DNA of 64,000 nt from Noviherbaspirillum aerium (lineage in GTDB: Bacteria > Pseudomonadota > Gammaproteobacteria > Burkholderiales > Burkholderiaceae_D). The stretch's first letter is position 1. The number at the start of each line of letters is the position of its first letter. Below are positions 1-9,120 of the stretch, piece by piece. The stretch is from the NCBI RefSeq assembly GCF_008929045.1, contig NZ_VFAH01000008.1, positions 124,001 through 188,000 on the forward strand. The letters run 5' to 3'. The notes beneath the pieces are model-generated. The model ran no database searches. It saw only the letters and a list, made by a program, of their open reading frames with translations, and was not told the origin of the DNA. A program made the translations under genes and the position numbers.

Positions 1-350
1 GTAACTTCAGCCTGAAGGGCTGCCCGGTCAGATGCGCTGTTGGTGGCGTTCGCCGACTGTACGGCCAATTCGCGAATACGCTGCAAGTTGTTGCCAATTT
101 CACCGAGTGCGCCTTCAGCTGTCTGGGCCAGTGAGATGCCATCGTTCGCATTACGAGCCGCCTGATTCATGCCACGGATTTGCGAGGTCATGCGATCGGA
201 AATCGCCAGACCTGCCGCATCGTCCTTTGCGCTATTGATACGCAGACCGGAAGACAGGCGTTGCAGTGAAGTTTGCAGAGCCCCTTGTGATGAGCTCAAT
301 GCACGTTGGGAGTTGAGTGATGCTACGTTGGTATTGATATACGAGGCCAT
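1..350 (-). CDS. fliC: Flagellin, N-terminal part (runs off window)
   Basis: This is the first 116 codons of a flagellin, the secreted subunit polymerised into the flagellar filament. The start reads [18 protein letters not shown] and continues through [26 protein letters not shown], the conserved D0/D1 coiled-coil region that packs the filament core and binds TLR5 and FliS partners in the family. The ATG at 350 is preceded by AGGAG about seven bases upstream. The variable central domain and C-terminus lie outside the window. A strong sigma-28 promoter match sits about 100 bases upstream, as expected for a late flagellar gene. The identification is very firm; the symbol fliC is generic. Confidence 0.96.
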   Translation of the reverse strand, partial: MASYINTNVASLNSQRALSSSQGALQTSLQRLSSGLRINSAKDDAAGLAISDRMTSQIRGMNQAARNANDGISLAQTAEGALGEIGNNLQRIRELAVQSANATNSASDRAALQAEV

Positions 351-449
351 AGTATTTCTCCTAATTTGAAGGGGGCCGAATCATTCCGGTTTGAGTTTTT
401 CAACTCCGGTTCATGGCTGTAACATCCATTTGAACCTCTGTTGATATCT

Positions 450-476
450 TTATCGGATGGGTCTGAAAAAGCTTTA
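450..476 (-). promoter_or_regulatory. Sigma-28 (FliA) promoter of flagellin
   Basis: Read on the minus strand, TAAAGCTT is followed by an 11-base spacer and TCCGATAA. The FliA consensus is TAAAGTTT-N11-GCCGATAA, so 14 of 16 bases and the spacing match. It faces the flagellin gene and leaves a leader of roughly 90 bases. Confidence 0.85.
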
Positions 477-631
477 GGATTTTTTTCCAATTATTTTTCA
501 GATCCATCCGAACTCTTGCCGGATGCCTGATTCTTCGGCCGCCCTGGAAAAATCTTTAGTGCCATTGAGGGATTTTCCGCCGATTTCGTGGGTGAGGGCG
601 CATAACCACAGGCAGGAAAGGGCGGATTCCT

Positions 632-662
632 GAAAAGAAAAGGGGCAACGCCTGTTGCCCCT
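632..662 (-). terminator. Rho-independent terminator of decarboxylase
   Basis: AGGGGCAAC and GTTGCCCCT form a perfect 9-bp stem around a four-base loop. On the minus strand the stem is followed by TTTTCTTTTC, a good U-tract. It lies about 60 bases past the decarboxylase stop codon. Confidence 0.85.
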
Positions 663-723
663 ACAGTTCTGAAAATATATGCCGTTAAAGCGGCTTCAGC
701 ACGTCATCCTGGCCACGAGCGTC

Positions 724-2256
724 TCAAGCCACCTTTTCGAAAGCTTTTGTGTTCCGCACTTCGGCAGCTCCGAAGCGCAGTGCCGCTTCGATCAATGCGT
801 CAACATCGCGGGTAGTGCTGCGATGGTTGAAGAGGGCGGCGCGTATCGCAAGACGGCCATTGACCAGCGTGGTGGAAGGGGCCGCAATGCCTGACTCCTG
901 CAGCGCTATTGCCAGATTGGCATTAACGCGGTCCGGGTCGTCACAGCGGTAGCCGAAACAGGCGATATTGAGCGAAACAGGCGCAAGCAATTCCAGTTCA
1001 GGTTCTGCTTCGATACACTGCTTCAAGTATTGCGCCAGCATGCAACTACCCGAGATCACCTTGCCCAAGCCTTCGATGCCATAGGTCTTGATCGCAAACC
1101 AGGTTTTCAGTGCCCGGAATCCTCGCGACAGATCTGGTCCGAAGTCGCACGGCCAGGGCGGGTAGGCCGTAGCCATGCCGCGCTCGGCCCGTGCCAAATA
1201 AGCGACTGGCGCGGCAAAGGTGTCGTGATGCAGCGTACCGTCGCGTACGAGTATGAAGCCGGCGTCGTACTGCACCTGCGCCCATTTATGAAAATCAAAG
1301 GCAATGGAATCGGCACGCTCAATCCCGGCAAGGCGCGGCGCAATGTCCGGCGCCATCACGGCAAGCGCACCGTAAGCGCCGTCGACGTGGAACCAGAGGC
1401 TTTCCTTTTCAGCGATATCAGCGAGTACGGAGAGCTTGTCTACTGCGCCGGTATCCACCGTGCCGGCTGTACCGGCGATGAAGAAGGGCGTGCAGCCATT
1501 TTCGCGATCCGCGGCAATCACACGCTTCAGCGCTTCGGTATCCATCTCGCCCCGTGCATCCGTGGGAATCAGGCGCAGTGCATCGGTGCCGAGACCGGAG
1601 AGGTCGAACGCCTGCGCAACGCAAGCATGGGCGGCAACCGAAGTGTAGGCGGTCAGGCGCTTGCTGCTGTTCTGCAGGCCAGTGCTGCGTACATCGACGC
1701 CAAGGGCCTTGGTCCGTGCAACGAGTACCCCGATCAGATTGGCCATTGACGTGCCGGTGACAAAGATGCCGCTCGCTTGTTCCGGGAAGCGGAACAATTC
1801 CCGAACCCAGCACAGGATCTGCCGTTCGACTTCCACCGGCATCTGATTGCGGCCGCCAACATTTGCATTGACGCCTGCTGCGAGCATTTCCGCCAGCATG
1901 CCGACCGGCGTGCCGCCGCCCTGGACCCAGCCCATGAAACCGGGATGCGCGTTGCCGATGGCGTAGGGGAGAATATTCTGCATGAACGTTTCATGCACGT
2001 CCGATAATGCCATTGGGCCATGGGGCAGCGGCTCTCGGAAGGTGTCGCGCACTTCATCGGGCGCAGGCTGCCATACCGGGCGTTCGCGCAAGTGCTGCAT
2101 ATAGTCGATGATGTCATCCAACATGCGGTGACCCTGGGCGCGCAGTTCATCCCAGTTTTCCGGATCCAGCGAATACTCGATTTTCTGTTGCATATTTTCC
2201 TGCAGGATTGCCAACTCGGGGTGCATTATCGGCGTTCCAGTGGAAACGCAAAACAT
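724..2256 (-). CDS. Group II PLP-dependent amino acid decarboxylase
   Basis: The 510-residue protein belongs to the pyridoxal-phosphate decarboxylase group II family (aromatic amino acid, tyrosine, histidine and glutamate decarboxylase relatives). Visible landmarks are HPGFMGW near residue 104, GIFVTGTSMANL near 163, HVDGAYG at 290-296 with the ring-nitrogen aspartate, and DFHKW at 321-325 with the Schiff-base lysine K324. Length is usual for the family. The ATG at 2256 has AAGGAG ten bases upstream; a second ATG at codon 11 is possible. It is monocistronic, with its own terminator. The substrate cannot be read from the sequence, and no neighbouring transporter or pathway gene narrows it. An L-2,4-diaminobutyrate or aromatic amino acid decarboxylase role are both open. 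Confidence 0.88.
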   Translation of the reverse strand: MFCVSTGTPIMHPELAILQENMQQKIEYSLDPENWDELRAQGHRMLDDIIDYMQHLRERPVWQPAPDEVRDTFREPLPHGPMALSDVHETFMQNILPYAIGNAHPGFMGWVQGGGTPVGMLAEMLAAGVNANVGGRNQMPVEVERQILCWVRELFRFPEQASGIFVTGTSMANLIGVLVARTKALGVDVRSTGLQNSSKRLTAYTSVAAHACVAQAFDLSGLGTDALRLIPTDARGEMDTEALKRVIAADRENGCTPFFIAGTAGTVDTGAVDKLSVLADIAEKESLWFHVDGAYGALAVMAPDIAPRLAGIERADSIAFDFHKWAQVQYDAGFILVRDGTLHHDTFAAPVAYLARAERGMATAYPPWPCDFGPDLSRGFRALKTWFAIKTYGIEGLGKVISGSCMLAQYLKQCIEAEPELELLAPVSLNIACFGYRCDDPDRVNANLAIALQESGIAAPSTTLVNGRLAIRAALFNHRSTTRDVDALIEAALRFGAAEVRNTKAFEKVA

Positions 2257-2356
2257 GAATCAGCGCTCCTTGCCGGACTTTCCTGAATCTTCATGAAATA
2301 CGTGTGGCGGAAATGACAAAATAAATGTCGTTTTGGCATGCCGAGGAGGCAGTGGA

Positions 2357-2519
2357 CTAGTGGTGTGAGTTAAAAATTTATTGGTCAAATGATGGACGAG
2401 AATCACGCCGATACTGCGTCAACAATGCGCGCAAGGCCCCGGCCTTGCTGTGCTTGTTTCCTTGTCTCGCCATGATTTCGCCACATTTGTCTTAACAAAT
2501 TTCCAACTCACACCACTAG
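2357..2519. mobile_element. MITE-like element, family A copy 1
   Basis: The element is 163 bp and non-coding. Its ends are inverted repeats: CTAGTGGTGTGAGTT at 2357-2371 and its exact complement at 2505-2519, with similarity continuing inwards (AAATTT on both sides). If the TA inside CTAG is a target duplication, the element proper starts GTGGTGTGAGTT, which suits transposases that duplicate TA. Inside, GCAAGGCC and GGCCTTGC form an 8-bp hairpin at 2431-2448. A diverged, inverted relative lies at 60391-60552. No transposase is encoded, so movement in trans is inferred. The right edge contains the stop codon of the neighbouring GGDEF gene. Confidence 0.75.
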
Positions 2520-4354
2520 CTGGAGGCAACAACCCGGTTCTTCCCGGCCCGCTTGGCCTCGTACAAAGCCTCATCCGCCCGCTTGATCAGATCCGTCTGT
2601 TCTTCGTCGTCGCGCCTGAGCGCCACGCCCGCGCTGAAAGTGATCAGCAGCTTCTGGTTGTCATACATGAAAATCTGCTTGGTCAGCTCGCGCTGGATGC
2701 GGCTCACGGTCTGCACCGCTTCATCGAGCGGCGTCTCCGGTAGCACGACCAGGAATTCCTCGCCGCCGAAGCGCGCGATCACGTCCATGCTGCGCAGCGT
2801 ATCCTTGATGACCCGTACCAGATGGATCAGGGCTTCATCGCCGGCAGTATGGCCGTAGGTGTCATTGAGGCGCTTGAAGTCGTCGAGATCGAGCAGGGCG
2901 ATGCACAGCGGCGTCTTGCGGCGCGCGGAACGGGCCACTTCGCGCTCGTAGGCGTCGTCGAGCCCGCGGCGGTTGAGGCTGCCGGTCAGCTGATCTTCGC
3001 GCACCAGCTCGCTCATTTCCTGCAGCTTGGATTCCAGCTCCTGAATGCGGTTCTCCGCTTCCTGCACTTCCTGGCGCACCGCCACCATCTCATCGCGCGA
3101 ACGCAAAGCCTCGGCCTGGGCCAGCCTGGTGTCGCGCATGACGTCGTCAAGAATGGTATTGAGTTCGATGATGTTCTTTGCCTGGCTGATCTTTTGCGTA
3201 TAGCCGCCCATCTTTTCATGGAAATCGCCGGTGGTGGCCGCCACCGCGCCGAGGCGGTCGATGAAGGTGATCATCATGTTCTTCACCGTGACCTTGGCTT
3301 CCTTCAGGCTGTGCTTGAGCACGCCTTGCTTGTAGATCACTTCCTTGAGGCTGCGGGTTGCTTCGAGCAGCGCGCTGCGGGTGAGCGGGCCGGCCAGCAG
3401 GTCCTGCACGTTGGCCACCTGGCCGCTCAGCCAGGAATCGTCTTCCAGCAGTTCGCCGACGTTTTCCAGCAGCAGCTGGAAGAGGCGCAGCAGTAGTTCA
3501 TGTTCTTCCGCGAGATCGTCCGTGCGCAGCTCGATCTTGAAGCAGAGCTGCTTGAGCCTCGCGCTGATGTTCTGAAGCGCGGGTTCGGTGTTTGCGTTCC
3601 GGGTGGAAGAGGCGAGCATTTCGGATTCTTCCGCCAGGTCCGGGGCATTGCGCAGCAGGGAGCCGAGCGCCAGTGTCAGCGTGCGTACCAGCAGGTCCCG
3701 CAATAGGGTCAGCTGTTTCGATTCCGGTGCGGGGCTGGCTGGAACGGGCGCGGGCACTGGCGCCGCTGCAGGTGATGATGGGGCGGGTGTATCGACCAGC
3801 GGAATACCTGCACTTCTCAGGATGGTCGTCGGCGCATCGTCGACCAGCGGGATGCCTAGATTTCTCGGACTCGCTGCGGGAACGGCGTCGACCAGCGGGA
3901 TGCCGCGCAGGCTAAGACTCTTTTGCGGCGCATCGTCAACGAGAGGTATGCCCGCGCTCCTGGCGGAAGTTTCTGCCTTGGCCGCTATGGTGTTTGTCGC
4001 GGAGGTGGAAGCGGAGGAGACCGCCGGCACGGACTGCAGGTCGCCGCCTGCAAGATGAAGTTCCGCGAGTTTCGACAGCGTGTTGCCGTATTCCTGCCAA
4101 TCGCGTTTCTGCAGGGCGCGCTGGAAGTGGACGGCAAGCTCGGCGGCTTTGGAGTTGAGATTCGAGAGGCTGGTGGCAAAATCGGCGAGTACCTGTTCGG
4201 GGCCGACCTGAGGCTTGGCACCGGCTATTTCTTCATAGATGTCGCGATAAGCATCCGGTGTCGGCGCCACCCGCCGCATCGCAAGCCGGCGAAATGCCTC
4301 ACGCGCGATATCCGCAGGGCTTTGCGTTTCCGGCTTCTTGTCTTTGTCTTGCAT
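2516..4354 (-). CDS. GGDEF diguanylate cyclase with GIPLVD repeat linker
   Basis: The 612-residue cytoplasmic protein should make c-di-GMP from two GTP. Residues 10-100 form a helical domain (DIAREAFRRLAMRRVAPTPD) seen at the N-terminus of many Burkholderiales cyclases. Residues 131-190 hold four copies of GIPLVD exactly 16 residues apart, then a Pro/Ala linker. A long helical region with coiled coil (about 330-450) leads to the GGDEF domain. The active-site motif is GGEEF, and RSMD sits five residues before it, so the RxxD product-inhibition site is intact. No membrane segment is seen. The ATG at 4354 has a weak GAGAG site. The TAG stop lies in the terminal repeat of a MITE-like element. Confidence 0.9.
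   Translation of the reverse strand: MQDKDKKPETQSPADIAREAFRRLAMRRVAPTPDAYRDIYEEIAGAKPQVGPEQVLADFATSLSNLNSKAAELAVHFQRALQKRDWQEYGNTLSKLAELHLAGGDLQSVPAVSSASTSATNTIAAKAETSARSAGIPLVDDAPQKSLSLRGIPLVDAVPAASPRNLGIPLVDDAPTTILRSAGIPLVDTPAPSSPAAAPVPAPVPASPAPESKQLTLLRDLLVRTLTLALGSLLRNAPDLAEESEMLASSTRNANTEPALQNISARLKQLCFKIELRTDDLAEEHELLLRLFQLLLENVGELLEDDSWLSGQVANVQDLLAGPLTRSALLEATRSLKEVIYKQGVLKHSLKEAKVTVKNMMITFIDRLGAVAATTGDFHEKMGGYTQKISQAKNIIELNTILDDVMRDTRLAQAEALRSRDEMVAVRQEVQEAENRIQELESKLQEMSELVREDQLTGSLNRRGLDDAYEREVARSARRKTPLCIALLDLDDFKRLNDTYGHTAGDEALIHLVRVIKDTLRSMDVIARFGGEEFLVVLPETPLDEAVQTVSRIQRELTKQIFMYDNQKLLITFSAGVALRRDDEEQTDLIKRADEALYEAKRAGKNRVVASS
3785..3964 (-). repeat. 48-bp in-frame tandem repeat (GIPLVD x4)
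   Basis: Four units encode GIPLVD at residues 135, 151, 167 and 183 of the GGDEF protein, a constant 16-residue period. The flanking spacer residues differ between units. DNA units share the minus-strand core for GIPLVD, seen on the plus strand as variants of TCGACCAGCGGGATGCC. Copy-number change would keep the reading frame. Confidence 0.9.
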
Positions 4355-4520
4355 GGCGGCTCTCGTCCCGGACGTCGAAATGATTGCATTAGGGATCGAT
4401 AGTATCGCCCGAGAAAGCAGTCCGGTGATCTTGCCGGATTAAAAAAACGCATTTTTGCAAATCGGACAATGCCCGGACGGGACTCGCACCATTGCCCGGC
4501 ATTGGCCGGATTGCGGGAAC

Positions 4521-5171
4521 TTACTCAACCAGCTGATTCTTGATCGCGTAATGCGTGAGCTCGGCGTTGTGGCGCAGTTTCATTTTTTGCAAGAGGCGGG
4601 AGCGGTACATGCTGATGGTCTTGACCGACAGCGAGAGCTCGCCCGCGATGTCGCTCACGGTCTTGCCCGAGGCGATCATGATCAGCGTCTGGTATTCCCG
4701 GTCCGACAGGGTTTCATGCGGCGGCACGGCGCGGTTTTCATCGCCGACCTGGTTGGCCAGTTCCTGCGCCAGCGCGGCGCTGATGTACTTGCGCCCGCAC
4801 GCCACCTGGCGGATCGCATCGACCAGTTCCGCCGGCGCGCTCTGCTTGTTCAGGTAGCCGGCCGCGCCGGCCTTGAGTGAACGTATCGCGTACTGGTCTT
4901 CGCGGTGCATGGACAGCATGAGTACCGCCAGCTTCGGCACTTCCTTCTTGATCTGCTTGAGCACTTCGATGCCGCTGCGGTCCGGCATGGAGATGTCGAG
5001 CAGGAGCACGTCGGCTTCATCCTTGCGCGCCAGCTTGATGGCGTCCGCGCCGTTTTCGGCATCGCCCGAGACGACCATGTCGGCGCTGTCGGCGAGGATC
5101 TGCTTCAAGCCTTCGCGCACGATGGCATGATCGTCGGCGATGATGATTCGGATGGGAGTCTGGGCCGTCAT
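4521..5171 (-). CDS. NarL/LuxR-family response regulator
   Basis: The 216-residue two-component regulator has a receiver domain (residues 7-122) with the acidic pair D13/D14, phospho-acceptor D59 in LLLDISMP, and the conserved lysine region LNKQ. The C-terminal LuxR-type helix-turn-helix (about 150-210) reads LSDREYQTL then VKTISMYRSRLLQKM. It follows the PAS histidine kinase by nine bases, with an AGGAA overlapping the kinase stop codon, so the two form a cognate pair. It resembles the UvrY/GacA and NarL subgroup. Targets are unknown. I see no convincing terminator downstream. Confidence 0.93.
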   Translation of the reverse strand: MTAQTPIRIIIADDHAIVREGLKQILADSADMVVSGDAENGADAIKLARKDEADVLLLDISMPDRSGIEVLKQIKKEVPKLAVLMLSMHREDQYAIRSLKAGAAGYLNKQSAPAELVDAIRQVACGRKYISAALAQELANQVGDENRAVPPHETLSDREYQTLIMIASGKTVSDIAGELSLSVKTISMYRSRLLQKMKLRHNAELTHYAIKNQLVE

Positions 5172-5180
5172 GTTGCTGAA

Positions 5181-6626
5181 TTATTCCTGTTCCTGGGCAA
5201 GCGGTATGCGCAATGCAAGTTCGGTGCCGCCGCCCGGGGCATTGGACACCGTCAGTTGACCTCCGAGCGCGCTGGCGCGTTCCATCATGCCGCGTATGCC
5301 GAAGGATTTCGGTTTCGCGAGATCGGACGCGGCGATGCCGCGGCCGTTGTCAATGATGACAAGCTTGACGCTGCGATTGGTGAGCAGCAGCTTGACCGTG
5401 ACCTGCGTGGCGCCGGCATGCTTGCCGATATTGGTGAGCGCTTCTTGAAAAATCCTGAACAGGGCGGTGGCCTGGTCGGTATGCAGGCTGATGTCCTTCG
5501 TGCTTGATGAAACGGCGCAGGGAATGCCTGCGGTCCTTTCAAATTCCTTGGCCTGCCAGTCAATGGCCGCGACAATCCCGAAATCGAGAATGCCCGGCCT
5601 CAGGTCGACCGAGACCCGGTGGATGGCTTCAATGGTGCGATCGACCAGTGAATCGACATAGTCGGTTTTTCCGGCCAGGGCGGCATCATCGGCCGGCAGG
5701 CTTTTGCGGATGCGGGCAAGCGCCATCTTGATGGCGGTGAGGTTGCCGCCGATGTCGTCATGGATCTCGCGCGCAATGCGGGTGCGCTCCTTTTCCTTGA
5801 CCGTTTCCACATGCGCGGAAAGCTCCGCGAGCTGGGCGCGCGATCGGCGGATCTCTTCCTGTTCCAGCTTGCTCTCGGTGATGTTGGTCATGATGCCTTC
5901 CCACTGCACGCTGTCATCGGCGAGGGCGCGCGGCGTCGAACGCAGATTGATCCACTTGGTGTCATGCCACTTCTCGACCCAGATGCGGCCTTCCCAATTC
6001 CAGGCTTTCATGCCGGCGGCGGAACTCTGCATGGATTCAAGATAGGACGGCCGGTCTTCCGGCAGGATCAGTTGCAGGAACAGCGAGGAGTCGGCTCGCA
6101 GCTTTTCCGCATCGATGCCCAGCAGTGCGTGGCATCCGTCGCTGAGATAGGGAAAGGTAATGGTTCCGTCGCGGCGCAGCAGGAACTGATAGACCAGTCC
6201 GGGGGTATTGGAAACAATTGCCCTGAACCGCGTTTCGCTGGCGCTGAGGGCATCCGCCGAGGCGAGGCGGGCGCTGAGATCATTGCCGATGGCGATATAA
6301 ACGGGTTGCGGTCCGGACGGGCAATGAAAGATCCGCAGCTCAACCGGATAGCTTGAGCCGTTCCTGCGGGTATGGATCGTTTCAATATCGACATGCGCGG
6401 CGCGTCCCTCGCGCAGCGGCTGCAGCAGGCGGTCAAGCGCTTCGTGCGGGAGTGTGCCGGCGATATCGAAAAAATGCATGCTTTCGAGTTCAGCCTCGCT
6501 GTAGCACAGGTTATTCCGGGCGGACTGATTCACGTGCAGCAGCCGCATCATGCTGGCGTCGACAACATAGATTTCGCTGAACGAGCCCCCCAGTACAATC
6601 GGCAGCCATTCCGCCTGCAGCATCAT
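5181..6626 (-). CDS. Soluble PAS-PAS histidine kinase (NarX type)
   Basis: The start at 6626 (MMLQAEWLP) is chosen because AGAGGAAG lies ten bases upstream; an ATG 69 bases further up lacks a ribosome site. The resulting 481-residue protein has no membrane segment. Two PAS regions (about 10-120 and 130-255) precede a HisKA_3 dimerisation domain with RTRIAREIHDDIGGNLT, where the histidine is phosphorylated, and a HATPase_c domain with IFQEALTNIGKHA, VIIDNGRGI and GIRGMMERA. The C-terminus overlaps nearly into the LuxR-type regulator gene, its likely partner. Position downstream of a sensory GGDEF-EAL gene suggests one operon. The ligand of the PAS domains is unknown. Confidence 0.92.
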   Translation of the reverse strand: MMLQAEWLPIVLGGSFSEIYVVDASMMRLLHVNQSARNNLCYSEAELESMHFFDIAGTLPHEALDRLLQPLREGRAAHVDIETIHTRRNGSSYPVELRIFHCPSGPQPVYIAIGNDLSARLASADALSASETRFRAIVSNTPGLVYQFLLRRDGTITFPYLSDGCHALLGIDAEKLRADSSLFLQLILPEDRPSYLESMQSSAAGMKAWNWEGRIWVEKWHDTKWINLRSTPRALADDSVQWEGIMTNITESKLEQEEIRRSRAQLAELSAHVETVKEKERTRIAREIHDDIGGNLTAIKMALARIRKSLPADDAALAGKTDYVDSLVDRTIEAIHRVSVDLRPGILDFGIVAAIDWQAKEFERTAGIPCAVSSSTKDISLHTDQATALFRIFQEALTNIGKHAGATQVTVKLLLTNRSVKLVIIDNGRGIAASDLAKPKSFGIRGMMERASALGGQLTVSNAPGGGTELALRIPLAQEQE

Positions 6627-6720
6627 GTCGATTTTTCTTCCTCTTGTACTTTCTTTACGTTCCTTGCATTCCTTAGGTCCCGCTTTCCGCGGCATTGCCT
6701 GGGCGAGGAGGGAAGGCGTG

Positions 6721-9111
6721 TCATTTCCCGTCCGCCTGCAGGATGGCCGGCTCGGTCAGGAAACCCGGCGGCTGCCAGGCCAGCAGCCAGGAGCGAAGCT
6801 GTTCGGCAGGCATTGGCTTGCTGATGAAATAACCTTGGCCCTCATCGCATCCCATTCTGTCTAGCAATTCCCATGCCGCGATGGTTTCGATGCCTTCCGC
6901 AACGACTTTCAGCTCCATGTTGTGGCCGAGGTCGATCGTGGAGCGGACAATCTTGATGTCGTCGATGTCGCTCTCCATCTTGAGCACGAAGGATTTGTCG
7001 ATCTTCAACTCGTGCACCGGCAGGCGCTTCAGGTAGGCGAGGGAAGAATATCCGGTACCGAAATCATCGATGGAAAGATCGACGCCGATCGCATGCAGGC
7101 GCTCCAGGGTCTGCTGCGCGCGCACCGGATCATCCATGATCGCGCTTTCGGTGATTTCAAGGCAGAACGAGGATGGATTCAGGGAATGACTGTCGAGGAT
7201 GGCCATGAATTTCGACGGCAGGTCCTGGTCGAGCAGGTCGCGCGTCGACAGGTTCGCCGAGATGCGAAGGCGGACGCCGCTGGCGATGAGTTCGCTGCAC
7301 AGCGAAGCCGAACGTTCCAGCATCCATTGGGTCAGGATGCGGATGAATCCGGTCTTTTCGGCAAAGGGAATGAACTGATCGGGAAACACCATGCCGCGTT
7401 CCGGATGAACCCATCGCACCAGGGCTTCCACGCCCACCACCTGTCCTGTGCTGAGCCTGACCTTCGGCTGCACGTACAGGCGGAACTGGTTCTCTTCCGC
7501 GGCGCGTCGCAGTTCGCTCAGCAGCGACAGGCTTTCCTGGCTGCCCTTGTCGATGTCCGGCGCATAGACGACGGCATCGTTGCCGCTGGTCTTAGCGGCA
7601 TACATGGCGACTTCCGCGCGACTCAGCAGCAGCTCCGCATCGGTGCCGTGCGCAGGGAACCCGACGATGCCGATGCCGGCGCCGAGGTCCACATTCTGAT
7701 CATCGATCGAGATGGGAATTTCCAGCGACTTGAGGATGCGGTTGGCGACTTGCCTGGCATCGTCTTCGCTGGTCCGCGGCAGGAGCAGGGCGAATTCATC
7801 TCCGCCCAGGCGCGCGATCCGGTGCTCAGGGCTATGGAGCTGCGCCTGCAGTCGCTCGGCCATGCGGCGCAGCAGCGCGTCGCCGAAACTGTGCCCCATG
7901 ACGTCGTTGACATGCTTGAAGCGGTCGAGATCCATCATCAGCACATGGCAGGCGGACTGCCTCTGCTGCGCCTCGATGATCGCATCATTGAGCAGGTTGA
8001 TGAATTGCGCGCGGTTGGGCAGGTCGGTCAGCGTATCCCAGTAAGCCAGGCGCCGGATTTCGAGTTCGCGGTTGGCGATGCCGTCCCGCATGCTGGCAAA
8101 CGCCTTGGACAGTTCGCCTATCTCGTCGTCGCGCCGCATCTCGATCGGCCCCTGATAGTCGCCCGTGCCCAGGCGCCGCGCGATATGGCCGAGCTTGCGC
8201 AGCGGTCCCGTGATGCGCCGGGCGACGAAGACGCTGCCGGTGACGGCCACCATGATGCCGATCACGGTCAGCACCAGCAGGCTGATCTGCAGGCGGCGGT
8301 AGGGCGCGACGGCCTCGCTGATGGAGCGCTGCAGCACCACGATGACTTGCTGGCCGGAGTCCTGGGCCAGGTGCAATACGCGCGCGGTGAAATCGCTGTC
8401 GCCTATCGTCAGCTGGGGAAGAAAGGATTTGTCGTCGGGAATGCCGCGCAGCTGGCTCGCCAGGCTGCCGGCATCCGCATCCGACATGGTCGACGCATCC
8501 GGTATCCATGGGCCTTCGGCTGTCTTGGTCAGGATGGAGACCTGCAGGGAGGAGAGTTCGCGCATGTCGGCGGCGATGCGTTTCTCGATGGAGAAGGCCA
8601 TCGCAACCCAGCCTATTGTCACCGGGGCTTTGACGGGCACCACGACGATCTGGTAAGGATGATTGCCAAGGACGCCTGTTTCGGTAGCGCTGCCTGCCGA
8701 TTCGGCGCGGTCGACCAGGCGCAGGATCGAGCTTTCGAGGCTGCCGGCAGGAGCGGCCGTGGTCGTGGCCTTGATCGTGCGGTCGAGCCCGATCAGCATG
8801 GCATGCGAAGCCTGGATGCGTTCGCCATGATTGGCCAGCGCCGATTCCACGGTTTCCCGGTCATTGCTGCTGATGGCCTGCTTGAAGCCGTAATCCGCCG
8901 CAAGCAGGCGCGCGCCCTGGGCAAGGTTGTGCGCGTACTGGTCGACCAGCCGCCTGAAGACGCGTTCGCCGATCATGAGTTCCGCCCGGATGGCGGCGCG
9001 CGCGTTTTCCTGGATTCCGGTCTGGATGGCAAAGAATCCCGCCAACTGAACGGCAAGGATCAGGACGAGGAAGAGGAGAACAATCCGGCTTTCAAGGCTG
9101 CGCAAGCGCAT
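6721..9111 (-). CDS. Membrane Cache-HAMP-GGDEF-EAL c-di-GMP enzyme
   Basis: The 796-residue inner-membrane protein has a transmembrane helix at about 10-30, a periplasmic sensor of about 240 residues of Cache type, a second helix near 280-300, HAMP (RRITGPLRKLGHIARRL), then GGDEF and EAL domains. The cyclase motif GGDEF is intact but the RxxD inhibition site is absent (SPEH at that place). The phosphodiesterase domain keeps EALVRW, SANLS, ITES, DDFGTGYSS, KIDKSF, VAEGIE and QGYFISKP, so both activities look possible. The start has AGGAA seven bases upstream, overlapping the TAG stop of the cupredoxin-like gene. That arrangement suggests translational coupling and a shared periplasmic signal. 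Confidence 0.93.
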   Translation of the reverse strand: MRLRSLESRIVLLFLVLILAVQLAGFFAIQTGIQENARAAIRAELMIGERVFRRLVDQYAHNLAQGARLLAADYGFKQAISSNDRETVESALANHGERIQASHAMLIGLDRTIKATTTAAPAGSLESSILRLVDRAESAGSATETGVLGNHPYQIVVVPVKAPVTIGWVAMAFSIEKRIAADMRELSSLQVSILTKTAEGPWIPDASTMSDADAGSLASQLRGIPDDKSFLPQLTIGDSDFTARVLHLAQDSGQQVIVVLQRSISEAVAPYRRLQISLLVLTVIGIMVAVTGSVFVARRITGPLRKLGHIARRLGTGDYQGPIEMRRDDEIGELSKAFASMRDGIANRELEIRRLAYWDTLTDLPNRAQFINLLNDAIIEAQQRQSACHVLMMDLDRFKHVNDVMGHSFGDALLRRMAERLQAQLHSPEHRIARLGGDEFALLLPRTSEDDARQVANRILKSLEIPISIDDQNVDLGAGIGIVGFPAHGTDAELLLSRAEVAMYAAKTSGNDAVVYAPDIDKGSQESLSLLSELRRAAEENQFRLYVQPKVRLSTGQVVGVEALVRWVHPERGMVFPDQFIPFAEKTGFIRILTQWMLERSASLCSELIASGVRLRISANLSTRDLLDQDLPSKFMAILDSHSLNPSSFCLEITESAIMDDPVRAQQTLERLHAIGVDLSIDDFGTGYSSLAYLKRLPVHELKIDKSFVLKMESDIDDIKIVRSTIDLGHNMELKVVAEGIETIAAWELLDRMGCDEGQGYFISKPMPAEQLRSWLLAWQPPGFLTEPAILQADGK

Positions 9112-9120
9112 GACACATTC

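Larger units (their letters stand above)
351..723. other. Intergenic region, flagellin to decarboxylase
   Basis: This stretch has no gene. It holds the flagellin leader, the sigma-28 promoter, and near the decarboxylase end a terminator hairpin. Between about 480 and 630 I see no further recognisable element. Confidence 0.6.

Noticed and set aside
5181-6695. Longer N-terminus of the PAS kinase
   Set aside because: The extra 23 residues (RKAGPKECKERKES) are not family-like, and the ribosome site fits the ATG at 6626.
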